In this document: piece by piece, positions 1 to 5,957 of the stretch
Position numbering within the stretch: the first letter of the stretch is position 1
Layout of the letters: each line of letters starts with the position of its first letter
Source: Candidatus Omnitrophota bacterium
GTDB lineage: Bacteria > Omnitrophota > Omnitrophia > Omnitrophales > Danuiimicrobiaceae
DNA length: 6,114 bases
Direction: 5' to 3'
Assembly: GCA_016206815.1 (NCBI GenBank)
Contig: JACQQT010000064.1
Location: forward strand, 1-6,114
The notes under the pieces: model-generated
What the model was told of the DNA's origin: nothing
Database searches by the model: none
The model's input: only the letters and a program-made list of their open reading frames with translations
Translations under genes and position numbers: made by a program

Positions 1-860
1 GCGCGGGCAATCGGCGTGACATACTCCCACTTTCCGGTTCCGTGCGAGGGATCCACTAAAACGGGCAAATGCGTCAATTCCTTTAACACGGGAATGGCGT
101 TAATATCAACGGTGTTCCGGGTGGCCGTCTCAAACGTACGGATTCCCCGTTCACAAAGCATGACTTTAAAATTTCCTTTCGACAGCAAATATTCCGCAGA
201 CAGCAAAAGCTCGTTGATGGTAGAACTCAAACCTCGTTTCAGCAGAACCGGTTTTTTAGACATTCCAACTTCTTTCAACAGGTCGAAATTTTGCATATTC
301 CGGGCGCCGATCTGCAGCATATCTGCATACTTCGAAACCAACTCAACGGTTCGCGTATCCATCACCTCGGTCACCACCAACAAACCTGTTTCATCGGCCG
401 TTTGACGGAGGTATTTCAGTCCTTCCTCGCCCAACCCTTGAAAACTATAAGGCGACGTCCTGGGTTTAAACGCGCCGCCGCGCAAAAATGTGGCGCCCGC
501 CTTCTTAACTTCTTTCCCGATTCGAAGCAGCATCTCAGGACCTTCCACCGAACAAGGCCCTGCCATCACGACAATGCGGTTCCCCCCCACTTTAACGCCG
601 TGATCCATGCCGAACTCGGAATTCTCCAGCTTAAACTCACGGCTTGCCAGCTTGTACGGTTTTTGAATAGGCATCACCTTTTCAACGCCCGGAAATACTT
701 CAAGCGGCTGGACCTGGAGTTTGGATTCCTGTCCAATCACACCGATGATCGTCTTTTCTACGCCGCGAGACACCTGCGGGGTCAGTCCCAATTCCTTCAC
801 TTTGTCGCAAATGTGATTGATCTGCTCCGGCGTGGCACCGGTTTTTAATACGATGATCAT
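1..860 (-). CDS. aroF: 3-deoxy-7-phosphoheptulonate synthase (DAHP synthase) with N-terminal regulatory domain, 3' end cut by window
   Basis: Catalyses condensation of phosphoenolpyruvate with erythrose 4-phosphate to DAHP, the first committed step of the shikimate pathway in the cytoplasm. I translated 286 codons by hand; the frame stays open to the window edge. Residues 1-65 or so form the ferredoxin-like regulatory domain of the Thermotoga maritima/Bacillus class (starts MIIVLKTGATPEQI, ends near PGVEKVMPIQKPYKLASREF). The catalytic barrel shows AGPCSVE (100-106, metal ligand Cys103), LRGGAFKPRTSPYSFQG (126-142), KPVLLKRG (203-210), CERGIRTFE (236-244) and VDPSHGTGK (269-277, metal ligand His273). 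Proteins of this class are about 340 residues, so roughly 50 C-terminal residues, including the last Glu and Asp metal ligands, lie outside. The ATG overlaps the hisC stop as ATGA and has AAGGAG 10 nt upstream. In T. maritima the N-terminal domain mediates tyrosine feedback; the same is inferred here, but the effector is not proven. Confidence 0.96.
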   Translation of the reverse strand, partial: MIIVLKTGATPEQINHICDKVKELGLTPQVSRGVEKTIIGVIGQESKLQVQPLEVFPGVEKVMPIQKPYKLASREFKLENSEFGMDHGVKVGGNRIVVMAGPCSVEGPEMLLRIGKEVKKAGATFLRGGAFKPRTSPYSFQGLGEEGLKYLRQTADETGLLVVTEVMDTRTVELVSKYADMLQIGARNMQNFDLLKEVGMSKKPVLLKRGLSSTINELLLSAEYLLSKGNFKVMLCERGIRTFETATRNTVDINAIPVLKELTHLPVLVDPSHGTGKWEYVTPIAR

Positions 861-1981
861 GGGTTAATTTCTCCTTTTCTAAGTACCCTTTTCAAAATTC
901 GGATGAAACGCATCAGCTCAAATCGTGTACCGATCGTCACGCGGAGATGCGTATCCAAACCGTACGCATTCATTGCTCGGACAATCATGCCGTACTTTAA
1001 AAGTGCCTGGGCCAATGTGCGGGCGTCACGCTTGACATCGACCAATACAAAGTTAGCTTCGCTTGGAACGTAATTCAAGCCCATCTGTTCGAATTTCCGA
1101 TACAGGTAAAGCCGCCCTCTCGCCACCAAACGTTTCGAGCGCCACAGAAACAACCGGTCATCCAACGCAGCGCACGCGCCGATTTGAGCAATCCGGTTCA
1201 CATTAAACGGCTGACGGATCTTTTCCAGATAACGGACCATCTCGCCGGAAGCCATTCCGTAACCAACTCTTAAGCCCGCCAACCCGAAAGATTTTGAAAA
1301 GGTCCGAAGTAAAACGACGTTGGGTTTATTGGCCTTGACATGAAATAAGAGGTACGGAAAATCTTTGGCCTCTACAAAATCGACATAGGCCTCATCAAAA
1401 CAAACGACCACATCTTTGGGAACCTTGCTTAAAAAATCTTCCACTTCCTGCGCCGTTACATAAGTTCCGGTCGGATTGTTGGGATTTGCGATGAAAATGA
1501 TTTTGGTGCGCTCATCAATTTGGTTCAAAATCCCTTTCAAATCATAACGAAAATCGCGCATCGGAACCGGCACATAAGAAGCGCCGCAGGTTTTTGCGAT
1601 TAAAGGATAAACCAGAAACGAGTGTTCTGAGGAAATCACGCGGTCACCTTCGTTTAAAAACCCGCGCGCCAGAAGCTCGATAATTTCATTGGAGCCGTTG
1701 CCCACCACCAATTGATCCGCCGGCAAACTGTATTCTTGAGAAAGCCGTTTTTTGAGTTCATAAGCACCGCCGTCCGGATACAAATGAACGCGCCGGAGCG
1801 CGGCGCGCATTGCGCGAAGCGCCCGGCGGGAAGGCCCCAGCGGATTTTCATTGGAGGCCAATTTCGTGACGCGGAGAAGTCCTAACTCGCGCTCGACCTC
1901 CTCGATCGGCTTGCCCGGCTCATACGGTACGATCTCTTGAACGTAGTCTTTGAATAGTTTCTTCATTTCGGCAAGATTCAT
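857..1981 (-). CDS. hisC: HisC-family PLP aminotransferase (histidinol-phosphate / aromatic aminotransferase)
   Basis: A fold-type I PLP aminotransferase of 374 residues, full length for HisC. Numbering from the ATG at 1981, visible motifs are SNENPLGPS (43-51), NGSNEIIELL (95-104), ANPNNPTG (165-172), FDEAY (195-199, Asp196 to the PLP ring nitrogen), TFSKSFGLAGLRVGYG (227-242, Schiff-base Lys230, phosphate-contact Arg238) and LRVTIGT (346-352, carboxylate-binding Arg347). The family normally converts histidinol phosphate with 2-oxoglutarate. Several members also transaminate phenylpyruvate and 4-hydroxyphenylpyruvate, and the position between pheA and aroF, with no other his gene in view, suggests that aromatic role here. 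An in-frame TTG directly precedes the ATG (1984-1982). Neither start has a convincing Shine-Dalgarno sequence, so translation probably depends on ribosomes finishing pheA 5 nt upstream. The stop overlaps the aroF start by 4 nt. The family call is firm; the substrate is inference. Confidence 0.95.
   Translation of the reverse strand: MNLAEMKKLFKDYVQEIVPYEPGKPIEEVERELGLLRVTKLASNENPLGPSRRALRAMRAALRRVHLYPDGGAYELKKRLSQEYSLPADQLVVGNGSNEIIELLARGFLNEGDRVISSEHSFLVYPLIAKTCGASYVPVPMRDFRYDLKGILNQIDERTKIIFIANPNNPTGTYVTAQEVEDFLSKVPKDVVVCFDEAYVDFVEAKDFPYLLFHVKANKPNVVLLRTFSKSFGLAGLRVGYGMASGEMVRYLEKIRQPFNVNRIAQIGACAALDDRLFLWRSKRLVARGRLYLYRKFEQMGLNYVPSEANFVLVDVKRDARTLAQALLKYGMIVRAMNAYGLDTHLRVTIGTRFELMRFIRILKRVLRKGEINP
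871..876 (-). promoter_or_regulatory. Ribosome binding site of aroF
   Basis: AAGGAG on the minus strand, 10 nt before the aroF ATG and inside the last codons of hisC. It fixes the aroF start at 860, where ATG and the hisC TGA share four bases. Seen directly. Confidence 0.75.
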
Positions 1982-1986
1982 CAATT

Positions 1987-3060
1987 TTAGTCGGCGGCCG
2001 TCCGAACGGAAGGATAGGAGCCGAGCACTTTGAGAAAGCGCACACGTTCCTCAATCGCAGTCAATGTCTTTTTCACCTTCTCGTCCTGAACATGTCCTTC
2101 CATATCGATAAAAAAGTAATAGTCCCAAGCTTTCTTTTTGGAGGGCCGGGATTCGATTTTGGTCATATTGACGCTATTTTTCCGGATGGGGTCCAGCATT
2201 TCGTATAAGGCGCCGACCTTATCCTTGATGGAAACCACGATCGAGGTCTTGTCGTTTTTGGTTTTCTCCGCCATCTGCCTCCCCACCACCAGGAAACGCG
2301 TGACGTTATGAGACAAGTCTTCAATGCCTTCTGCCAAAATATGGAGGTTGTAAAGCGTCGCCGCCAATTTGGACGCAATGGCAGCCGCACCGTCTTCGTC
2401 GCACGCACGATGAGCGGCCTGAGACGTGCTGGTGGATTCGATCAGTTCCGCCCGCGGCAGATTTTTTTCAAGCCACAAACGGCACTGGCCGAACACCTCG
2501 GCTTTTGAGTAAACCCGACGAATGTTTTTCAAATCGCAATTCGCCATTAAATTGTGCGATATCTCAAACAAAATTTCGGAACAAATTTTCAGATCCGAAT
2601 CGATGAACATGTCGAGTGAGTGACTGACGGCACCTTCGATCGAGTTTTCCACCGGAATCACGCCGTAGTCCACCCGTTCATGGTCGACTTCCGCAAATAC
2701 TTCCGTAATCGTCGTGCACGGAACGTACTGAACGCTGGAACCGAATTTGGAGAGCGACGCCAAATGGGTAAACGTCGCCTCGGGCCCGAGGTAAGCAACG
2801 GCAACCGGCTTTTCCATCGCAAGCGAAGCCGACATGATCTCGCGATAAATGGCCTTTAAAGCGTCCTTGGTCAGCGGACCTTTGGCCAACGCATCAATTT
2901 TCCGGTAAATTTCACTTTCCCGTGCCGGCGCGTATACTTCGGAGGAGACGGCCTTTTTCAATTTTCCGATTTCAAGGGCAAGTTGCGTCCGATCTCCGAG
3001 CAAACCAATAATTTTTTCATCCAACGCATCAATTTTTTTCCGCAGGTCTTCAAGACTCAT
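1987..3060 (-). CDS. pheA: Bifunctional chorismate mutase / prephenate dehydratase (P-protein)
   Basis: Converts chorismate to prephenate and then to phenylpyruvate, the branch to phenylalanine. The 357 residues give the complete P-protein layout. An AroQ-type chorismate mutase helix bundle spans about 1-83, with the expected basic residues Arg7, Arg24, Lys35 and Arg47 plus Glu48. The prephenate dehydratase domain spans about 85-262, with VAYLGPEATFTHLA (87-101), GVIPVENSIEGAV (133-145), ISHNLM (167-172), STSTSQAA (209-216) and the catalytic TRF motif (254-256). A C-terminal ACT domain follows from about 272 to 350, with the ESRP phenylalanine-site motif at 303-306 and a GAL motif at 283-285. 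Allosteric inhibition by phenylalanine is expected from the family. The start lies inside the end of scpB (11-nt overlap) with GAGGAAGG 11 nt upstream. The next gene, hisC, follows after 5 nt and can supply the transaminase for phenylpyruvate. Confidence 0.97.
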   Translation of the reverse strand: MSLEDLRKKIDALDEKIIGLLGDRTQLALEIGKLKKAVSSEVYAPARESEIYRKIDALAKGPLTKDALKAIYREIMSASLAMEKPVAVAYLGPEATFTHLASLSKFGSSVQYVPCTTITEVFAEVDHERVDYGVIPVENSIEGAVSHSLDMFIDSDLKICSEILFEISHNLMANCDLKNIRRVYSKAEVFGQCRLWLEKNLPRAELIESTSTSQAAHRACDEDGAAAIASKLAATLYNLHILAEGIEDLSHNVTRFLVVGRQMAEKTKNDKTSIVVSIKDKVGALYEMLDPIRKNSVNMTKIESRPSKKKAWDYYFFIDMEGHVQDEKVKKTLTAIEERVRFLKVLGSYPSVRTAAD

Positions 3061-3832
3061 GAGTGTCGCTGCCTTCCTCTTGCTTGGGCTCTTCGTTCGA
3101 AATCACTTGCTCGGTCCGAAGCAGTCCTTCGCGCTTTACCGAATGGTCAATTAAGGACCTGATTTCGGAAATGTCGGGCAGAGCCTGAATGGTTTTCAAT
3201 CCAAAATGCTCCAAAAATTTCTCAGTCGTTCCGTAAAGAAACGGCCTTCCCGGTACTTCTTTCTTTCCGACGATTTTAATTAAATTTCGTTCCAAGAGTG
3301 TCGCCAAAACACCCGAGGCATCCACCCCGCGAAGGTCTTCAATTTCGGCGCGCGTCACGGGCTGCTTGTATGCCAAAATGGCAAGTGTCTCAAGCGCTGA
3401 CTGGGTCGCCTGCTTCGCTTTTCGCTGAAGATCCAGTTTTAAAATCCAAGGCGCGTATTTGGGATCAGTCGCGCATTCATAACCGCCAGCGATTTCCTGA
3501 ATTTGAAAGCTGCGTCCTTCGCGCTCATATTCGGCTTTCAGATCGCTGATCAATTTTTCGATCTTAGCCGGCGGCCAACCGCTTAAGGCGCGTTTGAGTT
3601 CGTTGACGGTAACCGGTTTACCGGCGGTGAACAAGATGGCTTCCACCACCTGCTTCGCTTCCGATTCGTCCTGAATGGGACGGGCCGAAACTTCCGACTT
3701 AGAGGCGCCGCGTTTCTCGGTCTGAAACTCAGACGGAAGCTGATCGGCAATCTCCTTGGAAAGCTCTTCGCGAAGCGCCTTTAAATGTTCCTCTTTCTCC
3801 TTCTCTTTCTGCTGATCCGTTACCTTGGACAT
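3050..3832 (-). CDS. scpB: Segregation and condensation protein B
   Basis: ScpB is a homodimerising winged-helix (kite) subunit that binds ScpA in the SMC-ScpAB condensin complex, acting on the nucleoid in chromosome organisation and segregation. The 260 residues contain the two winged-helix domains at about 58-135 (QVVEAILFTAGKPVTVNELK, 61-80) and 140-212, the latter with the diagnostic ALETLAILAYKQPVTRAEIE stretch (146-165) followed by RGVDASGVLATLLERNLIKI (168-187) and GRPFLYGTTEKFLEHFGLK (195-213). It is longer than the usual 180-200 residues because of a charged, Lys/Glu-rich N-terminal extension of about 55 residues, probably helical, and an acidic C-terminal tail of about 35 residues. 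The ATG shares one base with the scpA stop (TAATG) and has GGAGAGG 4 nt upstream, so the long N-terminus is supported by its own binding site. The 3' end overlaps pheA by 11 nt. Confidence 0.96.
   Translation of the reverse strand: MSKVTDQQKEKEKEEHLKALREELSKEIADQLPSEFQTEKRGASKSEVSARPIQDESEAKQVVEAILFTAGKPVTVNELKRALSGWPPAKIEKLISDLKAEYEREGRSFQIQEIAGGYECATDPKYAPWILKLDLQRKAKQATQSALETLAILAYKQPVTRAEIEDLRGVDASGVLATLLERNLIKIVGKKEVPGRPFLYGTTEKFLEHFGLKTIQALPDISEIRSLIDHSVKREGLLRTEQVISNEEPKQEEGSDTHES
3072..3079 (-). promoter_or_regulatory. Ribosome binding site of pheA within scpB
   Basis: GAGGAAGG on the minus strand, 11 nt before the pheA ATG. It supports the start that makes pheA overlap the last codons of scpB. 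The spacing is slightly long. Confidence 0.6.
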
Positions 3833-4611
3833 TAAACCTCTCCGTTATTCTTGGTAATTAAAATTTCGCCGAACTGTTTTTCCTGAGCCACGAACGCAAA
3901 GCGGGACCTGACGATTTCAAGAAGCGCCAAAAACGTGGCAATCAATTCGTTCTTCGTCACTTTGTTTTTGGAAAACAACTCCCGAAACCGAATTTCGCCG
4001 CGTTCAACCAGCAAACGTTTCATCTCTTGGATTTTCTCTTCAATCGAAACCACTTCTTCAAACACTTCGTGGAACGTCTCTTTTGAAATTCCCTGAAGCA
4101 CCGACTGAAACGCATTTAAAAGATCGTACAAGTTCGCGCTGAACGTATCGATTCCGACGTCCTCGGGCGATAAATTGCTGAGATAGTGATCGGCTACCTG
4201 CCGCGTGAAAATCCTGCCGCGTTCATCTTCCAGCATTCCCAAATTTTTAGCGGCTTCCCGAAACGTCTGATACTCCAGAAGTTTCCGGACCAGTTCCGTC
4301 CGCGGATCTTCGCCGCCTTCCTCAACTTCTTCCTCAGTTGCGGGAAGCAGCATCTTGGATTTGATGTACACCAACGTAGCCGCCATCACCAGAAATTCAC
4401 CTGCGATTTCAAGATCAAGCTGTTTCATCTGCTTCAAATAATCCAAATACTGCTTTGTGATGACCGAGATTTCGATATCGTAAATATCCATTTCGTTCTT
4501 CTTGATCAACCCAAGAAGAAGCTCAAAAGGCCCTTCGTAAGTGGGGAGATTTACACGCAGAGGGTCATATGGTTTTGTCGACTCTAAATTGGGTTGATTT
4601 TGTTCGTCCAT
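3832..4611 (-). CDS. scpA: Segregation and condensation protein A (kleisin)
   Basis: ScpA is the bacterial kleisin that bridges the SMC heads and recruits the ScpB dimer, closing the condensin ring. The 259 residues match the family length of about 230-270. The N-terminal SMC-neck-binding region shows YEGPFELLLGLIKKNEMDIY (25-44), ITKQYLDYL (51-59) and the helix LDLEIAGEFLVMAATLVYIK (65-84) followed by SKMLLP (85-90). An acidic linker (92-102) and a central ScpB-binding segment (about 105-185) come next. The C-terminal winged helix covers about 188-250 (KIQEMKRLLVERGEIRFREL, 193-212; LIATFLALLEIVRS, 223-236) and ends in FGEILI. It begins 1 nt after the trpS stop (TAAAATG) and has only a weak upstream purine stretch, so translation is probably coupled to trpS. 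scpB follows with a one-base overlap, matching their shared complex. Confidence 0.97.
   Translation of the reverse strand: MDEQNQPNLESTKPYDPLRVNLPTYEGPFELLLGLIKKNEMDIYDIEISVITKQYLDYLKQMKQLDLEIAGEFLVMAATLVYIKSKMLLPATEEEVEEGGEDPRTELVRKLLEYQTFREAAKNLGMLEDERGRIFTRQVADHYLSNLSPEDVGIDTFSANLYDLLNAFQSVLQGISKETFHEVFEEVVSIEEKIQEMKRLLVERGEIRFRELFSKNKVTKNELIATFLALLEIVRSRFAFVAQEKQFGEILITKNNGEV
3837..3843 (-). promoter_or_regulatory. Ribosome binding site of scpB
   Basis: GGAGAGG on the minus strand at the very end of scpA, 4 nt before the scpB ATG. It supports the upstream start that includes the charged N-terminal extension of ScpB. Confidence 0.65.
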
Positions 4612-4612
4612 T

Positions 4613-5593
4613 TTAAATTCCGATTCCTGCGGCGTCTTTGGCTTCTGCCAATGTGTCGGCCGCGACGGCTTTTGCTTTTTGAGAACCTTCGATTAAAATT
4701 TCCAGAATCTTTTCGCGCCGTGCGCTCAACTCCCGTCTGCGCTCATAAATCGGTTTGAGAAACGGGAGCAGATGAGATGCCATTTCCTTTTTACACTCAA
4801 CACAACCCCGATCGGCGCCGCGGCATTCCCGCGCCACCGTTTCATGATTGTCTTGATTGATAATGGTGTGAAAAAAATAGACCGGACAAACCTCGGGGTG
4901 ACCCTGATCCTCCCGCTTTTTGCGGGCCGGATCGGTCACCATCTGCATGACCTTCTTATCGACTTCTTCCGGCGAATCCGAAAGATCGATCGTATTGTGA
5001 TAGCTCTTGCTCATTTTCCTGCCGTCGGTCCCCGGCACCTTGGGCGTTTGCGTTAAAATCGCTTCTGCTTCTTTAAAAACAGGCCGGTACAAATGATTAA
5101 ACCGCCTTGCGATCTCGCGCGCCAGCTCCAAATGCGGAAGCTGGTCCTCACCCACCGGTACCGCATCCGCTTTGTATAATAAAATATCGGCAGCCTGCAA
5201 AACCGGGTAGCCGAGAAAACCATGCGTGGTCAATTCTTTTCCCTTCTGTTCCCGAATTTGATCTTTATACGTCGGATTGCGTTCCAGCCACGAAAGCGGC
5301 GTAATCATCGACAAAAGCAACGTCAGTTCGGCGTGCTCCGGCACGAGACTCTGAAGAAAAATGGTGGATTTCCCAGGATCCAGTCCTGCCGCCATATAAT
5401 CAATCACCACCTCGATCACGTTGGCCTTAATGGGGACATGGGAAGCATATTCGGTCGTCAAGGCATGCCAGTCCGCGATCATAAAGAAGGACTCTTTGCC
5501 CTCTAATTTCTTCCAATTTCCGAGCGCGCCCAGTAAATTTCCGATGTGGAGGTTCGCGGTGGGCCGCATTCCGCTCAGGATCCGTTTTGGCAT
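4613..5593 (-). CDS. trpS: Tryptophanyl-tRNA synthetase, putative iron-sulfur type
   Basis: Class Ic aminoacyl-tRNA synthetase that activates tryptophan with ATP and loads it onto tRNA-Trp. Length (326) is normal. Visible motifs are SGMRPTANLHIGN (7-19, HIGH-type signature at 16-19), IADWHALTTEY (39-49), WLERNPTYK (102-110), GFLGYPVLQAADILLY (125-140; Asp136 aligns with the indole-recognising aspartate of bacterial TrpRS), PVGEDQLPHLELAREI (146-161) and GTDGRKMSKS (188-197, KMSKS loop at 193-197). Unusually, four cysteines at 236, 257, 264 and 267 form C-x20-C-x6-C-x2-C. T. maritima TrpRS binds a [4Fe-4S] cluster with a C-x22-C-x6-C-x2-C motif near its anticodon-binding region, so a cluster is likely here by homology. 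The ATG has AAGGAG 6 nt upstream and a promoter just ahead, making trpS the first gene of the operon. scpA follows after 1 nt. Confidence 0.97.
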   Translation of the reverse strand: MPKRILSGMRPTANLHIGNLLGALGNWKKLEGKESFFMIADWHALTTEYASHVPIKANVIEVVIDYMAAGLDPGKSTIFLQSLVPEHAELTLLLSMITPLSWLERNPTYKDQIREQKGKELTTHGFLGYPVLQAADILLYKADAVPVGEDQLPHLELAREIARRFNHLYRPVFKEAEAILTQTPKVPGTDGRKMSKSYHNTIDLSDSPEEVDKKVMQMVTDPARKKREDQGHPEVCPVYFFHTIINQDNHETVARECRGADRGCVECKKEMASHLLPFLKPIYERRRELSARREKILEILIEGSQKAKAVAADTLAEAKDAAGIGI

Positions 5594-5599
5594 ACCTAT

Positions 5600-5605
5600 C
5601 TCCTT
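5600..5605 (-). promoter_or_regulatory. Ribosome binding site of trpS
   Basis: AAGGAG on the minus strand, 6 nt before the trpS ATG. It is the best-placed Shine-Dalgarno sequence in the window, fitting the first gene of an operon that cannot rely on coupling. Confidence 0.85.
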
Positions 5606-5622
5606 GATAATAAAAGTGTTGT

Positions 5623-5651
5623 ATCTTATCCCAGAACCTTCCCTCTGTCAA
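5623..5651 (-). promoter_or_regulatory. Sigma70-type promoter of the trpS operon
   Basis: On the minus strand a perfect -35 box TTGACA (5651-5646) is followed after exactly 17 nt by TAAGAT (5628-5623; four of six match the TATAAT consensus). Initiation is expected near 5616, giving a leader of about 23 nt that contains the trpS ribosome binding site and nothing else. An A/T-rich tract (CCTTTTTATATGG, about 5663-5675) sits roughly at -47 to -59 and could act as an UP element. The leader is too short for a T-box or attenuator. Boxes are seen directly; activity is inferred. Confidence 0.75.
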
Positions 5652-5673
5652 CGAACGCCTAACCATATAAAAA

Positions 5674-5845
5674 GGAAATGCTTGAGAGAAATGCTTCAGA
5701 CATTTGCCTCCGCACCGTTCAGCAATCCCCTGCGAGGATTGCCTCACTCGCGCACTTCGGCTTCGCTCTCCCCCTTCGGGGGATCCGTGCCCGCTCCGCC
5801 TCGTGAGCGTGCGTCGGCAAAGTCTAAAGCATTTCAAGCATCTCC
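5674..5845. repeat. Long foldback (inverted-repeat) element with branched interior
   Basis: The arms 5674-5708 and 5816-5845 are imperfect inverted repeats: 28 of 30 positions of the shorter arm pair with the longer one, which carries extra bases as a 4-nt and a 1-nt bulge. The longer arm contains AAATGCTT twice (5676-5683, 5689-5696). Inside, a symmetrical 2x2 internal loop (5709-5710 with 5814-5815; GA opposite GA on the minus strand) precedes another stem, 5711-5715 with 5809-5813. The interior then branches into hairpin 5722-5728/5736-5742 and an arm made of 5743-5747/5803-5807, 5752-5755/5787-5790 and a CCCC-TTCG-GGGG hairpin at 5771-5782. Read on the minus strand, the element is followed at once by five T residues (5673-5669). 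There is no plausible protein. It could be a dispersed palindromic repeat (MITE/REP-like), a structured RNA, or a large terminator for the gene to its right. Confidence 0.7.
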
Positions 5846-5871
5846 TGACAGGGTGTTTTGCGGAGCGCCTT

Positions 5872-5908
5872 CACATCAAAAAGTTTCCGGCTGAAACTTT
5901 TTGATGTG
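5872..5908. repeat. Perfect 16-bp palindromic hairpin
   Basis: The arms 5872-5887 and 5893-5908 are perfectly complementary over 16 bp around a 5-nt loop (5888-5892, CGGCT). The stem carries an internal A5/T5 tract, but no T run follows it on either strand, so it is not a standard intrinsic terminator. It is one of the two inner arms of the second foldback. Confidence 0.9.
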
Positions 5909-5918
5909 CGGCCGAGCA

Positions 5919-5957
5919 CGCCGATTTTTGCTTAGGCCAACCGCCTAAAAATCGGCG
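5919..5957. repeat. Bulged hairpin
   Basis: The outer stem CGCCGATTT (5919-5927) pairs with AAATCGGCG (5949-5957) and the inner stem TTAGGC (5932-5937) pairs with GCCTAA (5943-5948). There is a one-sided 4-nt bulge at 5928-5931 and a CAACC loop. It is the second inner arm of the second foldback element. Confidence 0.85.

Noticed and set aside
291..848. Plus-strand ORF of 185 codons at the left end
   Set aside because: It lies antisense to aroF, whose minus-strand translation shows every DAHP synthase motif. The plus-strand product has no recognisable domain or binding site.
1654..1851. Alternative-frame ORF of 65 codons inside hisC
   Set aside because: It is same-strand but out of frame within an intact aminotransferase and has no family features.
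1982..1984. TTG start one codon upstream for hisC
   Set aside because: The adjacent ATG at 1981-1979 is the more usual initiator and neither has a binding site that favours TTG. The difference is a single residue.
5594..5845. T-box or trp leader regulating trpS
   Set aside because: I found no T-box consensus and no short Trp-rich leader peptide. The promoter boxes lie downstream of the foldbacks, so these would not be in the trpS transcript if that promoter is the one used.
5421..5904. Plus-strand ORFs of 157 and 66 codons and a minus-strand ORF of 136 codons around the trpS start and the intergenic region
   Set aside because: They run through the trpS coding strand or the inverted repeats, have low-complexity Ser/Pro/Arg composition and lack Shine-Dalgarno sites. 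The long open frames follow from GC-rich palindromes.
5872..5908. Perfect hairpin as a classical intrinsic terminator
   Set aside because: No run of T follows the stem on either strand; the T5 is inside the stem. A role in termination is possible only in a non-standard form.
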